From assembly GCA_037176885.1 (NCBI GenBank), contig JAWWNJ010000049.1, forward strand, positions 434,001-498,000: a stretch of DNA of 64,000 nucleotides, in the 5' to 3' direction. Every line of letters starts with the position of its first letter. The stretch's first letter is position 1. The notes beneath the pieces are model-generated. The model did no database searches. It saw nothing but the letters and a program-made list of their open reading frames with translations, and was not told the DNA's origin. Both the position numbers and the translations under genes were made by a program. This DNA comes from Favolaschia claudopus (lineage: Eukaryota; Basidiomycota; Agaricomycetes; Agaricales; Mycenaceae). Shown piece after piece: positions 59,801 to 64,000 of the stretch.

Positions 59801-60593
59801 TGCAGTGAATATTGGGAAAATTCACCACCACCATATCACGCTCCTTCGACGCCGGATGAGGGCAGCGGAAGCCGCCGTGGCCCAACTGGTACACGCATCC
59901 AAGCGCCGCCAACGACGCTGTGGCCCAAAACCTTCCGTTCCACCGCTACGATGACGGTCAGTCTCAAGAAGGCAACATCTGCGTCAAACCCACCTGCACC
60001 CTATGGAGGGGCATGACTTCGTGCCTAGACACGGCGCACGCACCGCACTGGATGAACTCTCCGCAGTCCTCGCATCGAACCCTTGTGGCGTTCCCGACGA
60101 GGGGCGTCTCGCAGCACGAACATACAACCGCCGAGTCCTTGCATCCCAATCCCTCACGCCTAAGCAGCTCATCCAAGAAAAACTGGATCATGGGTCTCCA
60201 AAGTTTCATGGGGTCATCCTAGCCTCTCGTCGATCAGTAGCTCTCCAATCCTCCCAGCACCCGCCGACATACCGAGCTATCATATCGTTTTCTCTTCTCC
60301 CCGGCCATCGCCCCCTCCTCGCCGTCCTCATCGTCACCGTGCGCGTCCAAACCCTCCCCATCCTCACGCAGCGGTACCCAGTCTCCCCAAGCGTCCTCCA
60401 GCTGCGAAGGGTGTAGTTTTCTCCGCTTTGCCTGTATATTAACAGCAATTCGATGACCGCGTCTTCCGTCCTGCGACGACTTGAATTCTGTATCGTGTGT
60501 CGTATCTGAGGTGTGAGATTCAAACTCCACAAAAGAGTTCACGCCGGCGGAGCGCATGCCAGGTCGTTTCGGAGATACATTCAAGGAGGTCAT
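56868..60593 (-). CDS. CxC2-type KDZ transposase (KDZ3), about 1,079 aa, apparently intact
   Basis: Ten exons on the minus strand: 60593-60273, 60218-59994, 59945-59574, 59524-59331, 59263-59101, 59037-58889, 58835-58441, 58391-58022, 57968-57238 and 57187-56868. All introns are GT..AG, 48-67 nt, and the frame is unbroken to TAG. The cysteine cluster has CSCC, RCEDC, QCGAC and H, of CxC2 type. Catalytic blocks are VVAMDANYRMR, ISYDIACQW and RTDGEGVERVW, in the right order. They are joined by the CARHE..RPQGLGDLQKGER segment that is also seen in KDZ1. The long charged C-terminus ends GVGEAS. The first block is closest to KDZ1, but overall the two are well diverged. Element ends were not located. 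Confidence 0.92.
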
Positions 60594-60964
60594 CGCCGCA
60601 GTGCTGAATCCACAAATTCGCGACCCAAAGACGTCGAGCAAACGGCAGAGAAAGAGATCGCAAAGGCGGCCACAATGACGCGTGTGTGTCCCACGGCCCC
60701 ATAGGGTTGACGGAGCATCTTCCCAGACAAAAACACCGCTAGCCAGGCGGTGGAAGCGGTCCCAGAGCAAACGCGTACTTAGGTGAAAGGACTTGGAAGG
60801 AAAAAGTGTATATTGCCGTTACGTAAAGCTGCCAAACGTGGGAACGCGCCGCTTGGTCTCCTCCGTATCTACACTTCTCCCCTCAAAGACGCGTTCACCG
60901 CCGCCGAAACCTCTCCGACTGTCTACCGACAAGCTGTCTACGCGCCATCTCATGCCCTCCGCTA
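60594..60964. promoter_or_regulatory. Upstream region of KDZ3
   Basis: 371 bp between the acidic-protein gene stop and the KDZ3 start, both on the minus strand. No TATA box is evident, and no separate gene. Confidence 0.35.
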
Positions 60965-62298
60965 TCAGTTCAACGCAACAATCATCGTCCTGAATTTCTT
61001 GATCACCACCGTCCCGTCACTAGCCTCGAACGCGTACGTTTGACGACGACGAAGCTCTCCGTGCTTGCCATCGACACATCCGCACTGGACCATCCGCGTC
61101 CCATAGATGTTGACGAGCTAAAATGCTGTCACCAAGGATGAAGACAAAACACAATATCCACACACCTGCACTTGATGGACGGGCGGCGCAGTCGCCTGCT
61201 CTGCAGTCGCCGCTGGCGCTCCCTCGCCGTCCTCCGCCTTAACAGGATACTCATCCCCAGTGGGGCTAGGTGGGCACGAGATGAGGCTCGGGATGGGACT
61301 CCGCTCGGGGTTACGCTCGCTGTCGGCGGCGTCATCCAAGCCGAGATCTTCAGCCGCGGCGGCGAGCATGGACGCGGGGACGAAGTTGAAGAACCCATTG
61401 TCCGCGTTGCTATTGCTGGTAGGTCCAAAGTCAGCTTTAACATGAACGCCAGGAAATTCGCGCTTACCTGAGCACAGACCGCATCGCCATTGTGGTGCCC
61501 GCCTGACTGTCGTCGTCGCTGTCAACCTCCACGTCCTTTGCGACAGCCCTGTCGGCGACGGCACCGGCGTCCGTGGTGTGGGCAGTCTGGGTCGGGTTCG
61601 TCCCGTCCCAGATAATGATGTCCTCTGGTTTGAGCTCCTCGCGAGCGTGGATGCTGCCGTCGTCGTCCGAGTCGGTGTCGCTAGGCGTCGTGAGTCATAT
61701 TGTCGTTCCCCAAACTAGATGAAGACTCACAAATTCAAGTCCTCAGCGCGCTCTTCCGCTTGGTAAAGCGCCATGGCGTGGGCGTTCTTGAGGTACTGGC
61801 AGGAGATGTCGTAGGAGGTTCTGGTCCTAGCGTGGACCTCCTCATCGTCCTCGGCGTTCGTTCGCTCCGGACCCTCCTCCTCGAGGTGCCTACGACGCCA
61901 GCCGCCAACCAACCGCTCCTTCTGGACACTATATCGCGTCGTCAGCACAAGAGACTTCAAAACAAAGGGACCACGTACGGAGGGAGGCCAGAAATTACGC
62001 TGGTACCATAGACCTCATAACTCAAGGCCTTTTTGAGATTAGCTGGGAAGGGGACGCGGTCAGACGGAAGGAGCGCAAAATAAGCAAGTGACCTACGGTC
62101 TTCCTCTGGCCCTTCACCTTCACCTTCACCGCCGTTGCCGGGGTCACCGCCGTCGCCGGGCTGGCCATTGCCGGTCTTGACTTTGCCGTTCTTGACATTG
62201 GCGGTCTCGACATTTTCGGTCTTGACCTGGGCGGTCTTGACGGCGTCGGTCATGTTGGCGTCGAGCATGGAGCTGTCGGACATGGTGGTGTCGGTCAT
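60965..62298 (-). CDS. Acidic hypothetical protein upstream of KDZ3, six exons
   Basis: Start ATG at 62298; stop TGA at 60967-60965. Introns of ~48-54 nt separate the exons, with frame kept across each junction traced. The N-terminus has VKT/VKN repeats followed by a Gly/Glu/Asp-rich run (residues ~15-65). A charged helical domain follows (ERLVGGWRRRHLEEEGPER). Then come two acidic SDDD patches, a Pro/Ser segment with PIPSLISCPPSP, and a compact C-terminal ~60 residues with QCGCVDGKHGELRRRQTY that looks folded. No domain is recognised. TATA-like CTATAAG at 62402-62408 lies ~105 bp upstream. It precedes KDZ3 on the same strand, like the accessory-type genes upstream of KDZ1 and KDZ2. Confidence 0.65.
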
Positions 62299-62768
62299 GA
62301 TGGTGCTGAGAAACGTAGACGAGCGAAGCGGGGAAGAATGCGAGCGATTGAAGTCCACAAAAAACAAGTGAGCTGAGATTCGTCAACGTCTGACCCCCCT
62401 CTTATAGTTTTTTCAAAGATGTAGACGACCCAGCAAGAAGTAAACGACCCAGCTTGCGCTGACCCGGCTCAAGGCCTCAACCACGTAACGCAGCGGCCAA
62501 TCTGGGATATCCCAAATCAGAATCCGGAATTCGCCAACCGCCTAACCGAAACCGACAGCAGGGTCAGTTTCTATGTCGCCCGATATCCTTCCCGATTCAG
62601 CTTCCTTAATGGGGCATCGGCTTTTCCGTCTTGTTTTCACTTAAGCACACTCGACACCAAATCCTCAGCCCCACTTCCTTTCTCCCCCAAAAAAACCCCC
62701 ACTTTGTCGACTTTTGTTCGCTCCTTCTCCACCAACCCACTGCTCGACATCGTTAACCTCTCTCTGCT
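62299..62768. promoter_or_regulatory. Divergent promoter region
   Basis: 470 bp between two divergent start codons. It contains the duplicated block ACGACCCAGC (62425 and 62448) and the TATA-like element of the minus-strand gene. Confidence 0.4.
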
Positions 62769-64000
62769 ATGTTCCCGGCTCCTCCAACTCGTCGCTCCCT
62801 GTCGTATACCCTCGCCCGTGTGGCGGAGATTACCCCGCCCCCGCTCATCCCTCGCTTTCACGTCGCCGGCCTCGACCCTCGGGTCACCGCAGAGCCAGCA
62901 CATCTCTCGTTCGACCTCTTTGAGCGTCTCCACGAGCAGCTCGCCCTCAACGACCCCTCTCTGCCTTTTACTGGTCGGGCGCTTCCCGACGAACCGACCT
63001 TGGCGCGCGAGGGCGAGTACCTCCCGCCCGGCACCGACAGACCCGTTCGTCTGGTGGTCCCCGTCAACCCCAAGAAAAAGGAGCGTGCCCGCATGGCCGC
63101 TCTCAGAAAACAACGCCATATTCGCCTTCTGGAAGCTATTCTGGGGCTGCAGGCCCACCTTTTGAATCCTACCGGCGTACTCCGCGTTCCCGAACCTGGT
63201 CACATCGACTACAGCCTCATCGAAGACCGCGACTATCAGTTGAACGAGGTCATTGGACCCGACTCGCGCTTTCGCCTCCGCCAAGTCCACTGGTCGGGGA
63301 AGTAAGTCATTACTTCTTTATTTTTCTCGTTTTTTTTTTGAATCTCAAGCTCTTCATTGCAGAGACGTCCGTGTTGTCGGCTCAGAGCGCCGCGCTGCAC
63401 TTATCCTCGTCGGCCGTTCCCTCACCCACGACTGGCTCACGGAGGTCGTACACCCCCTCAACGCGCAACTGGAGGAGGCGGCGGATGATATGCAGCATCG
63501 CAAGGCGCCGGGGTCACCTCTCGTCGTAAGTGTCGGGGTCGGCACTTACTTCAACGAGCGGAAGGTTAGTTTTGATTCCTCGATCCACGCTCCGCTCTTC
63601 GCTAACTCGTTCTCGTTCTAGTCCACAGAAACTCCAATGATCGGCCTGCCTCGGGAAACAGGCGACCGCGCTCTCGACGCGCTGGCCGGCATGAGCCTCC
63701 TCTCTACCATTCCGATGAAACGGATGGTGTCATTCGGCAACGGTAGGTGCTCCCGTCCGCACGCACTCACCGCTGTCTAACCCTTCCCCTCCCAGGTATG
63801 ATGAAAACGTACTGCAAGAAGTACTCTCGCCTTCTTAAGGCGCAGAAGACCACACTCCTCGACCTCGACCCCCTCGCGTACTTCCCGTGCGAGACGAGCG
63901 ACTTTTCCGCCATCACCATCGAACTTGGGGGCCCTCACCGTCGCACCAACCACCGCGGACTCCCTCATACCTACGACCCGGCGAGCTGGGGAATACTCAC
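62769..64000 (+). CDS. Possible double-stranded beta-helix (TET/JBP-like dioxygenase family) protein, 5' part
   Basis: Exons 62769-63301 and 63363-63564, a third exon from 63622 to ~63740, and a fourth from ~63796 to the edge; open at the right edge. The N-terminal ~180 residues are Pro/Arg/Leu-rich and unknown. The later part (MKRMVSFGNG, then YCKKYSRLLKAQ, YFPCET..FSAITIELGGP and a NHRGLPH..DPASWGILT segment) follows the order seen in fungal proteins where an N-terminal helix pair leads into FN.GP....H.D......W..IT of the beta-helix core. In that alignment the metal-binding His is present but the Asp position reads Gly. The rest of the domain is outside the window. KDZ elements of mushrooms are known to associate with TET/JBP genes, which makes the neighbour suggestive. 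Assignment from memory of the family pattern only. Confidence 0.45.

Overview
The window reads as nuclear DNA of a filamentous basidiomycete, most likely an Agaricomycete of the Mycena/Agaricales type (inference). The signs are introns of about 45-65 nt with GT..AG ends in almost every gene, CxC2-type KDZ transposases, F-box gene copies, and lineage-typical orphan families. No rRNA, tRNA or CRISPR was found. Gene models below were traced by hand through splice sites and checked for reading-frame continuity; they are predictions.

Layout. 1-430: left-edge partial gene. 2.7-4.8 kb: an orphan gene and a decayed KDZ remnant. 4.9-11.1 kb: an F-box gene, a small Arg-rich/Trp-Ser-Gly-rich gene and an intact KDZ transposase (KDZ1). 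12.2-19.2 kb: a metabolic/F-box block on the minus strand (aldo-keto reductase, F-box, P-loop kinase-like, glutathione transferase) in which every gene carries one or more lesions. 19.2-21.8 kb and 29.6-32.1 kb: a direct segmental duplication of an acyl-CoA dehydrogenase; the right copy keeps its 5' end, the left is truncated. Between the copies lie a tandem exon-like repeat array (22.3-24.0 kb), a ~684 bp MITE-like element, and an intron-dense, apparently non-coding locus (26.4-28.3 kb). 33-40 kb: a decayed endonuclease/exonuclease/phosphatase gene and a second F-box gene copy split by a 2,983 bp TIR element with 8-bp target-site duplications, ending in a CTCGAGC minisatellite.

41-64 kb is a transposon-rich accessory region: a GIY-YIG-like gene, a second KDZ transposase (KDZ2), Pro/Ser-rich and agaricomycete orphan genes, two related genes sharing a QCPGI motif, a KDZ fragment, a third intact KDZ transposase (KDZ3), an acidic orphan protein, and the start of a gene resembling the fungal double-stranded beta-helix (TET/JBP-like) family.

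The main signals are three full-length, mutually divergent KDZ transposases, and an arrangement seen twice in which a QCPGI-family gene runs convergently into the 3' end of a KDZ gene. A 17-bp CRE-like motif is shared by the upstream regions of KDZ2 and one QCPGI gene. Together with a possible TET/JBP-like gene beside KDZ3, these suggest KDZ elements that travel or co-evolve with partner genes.
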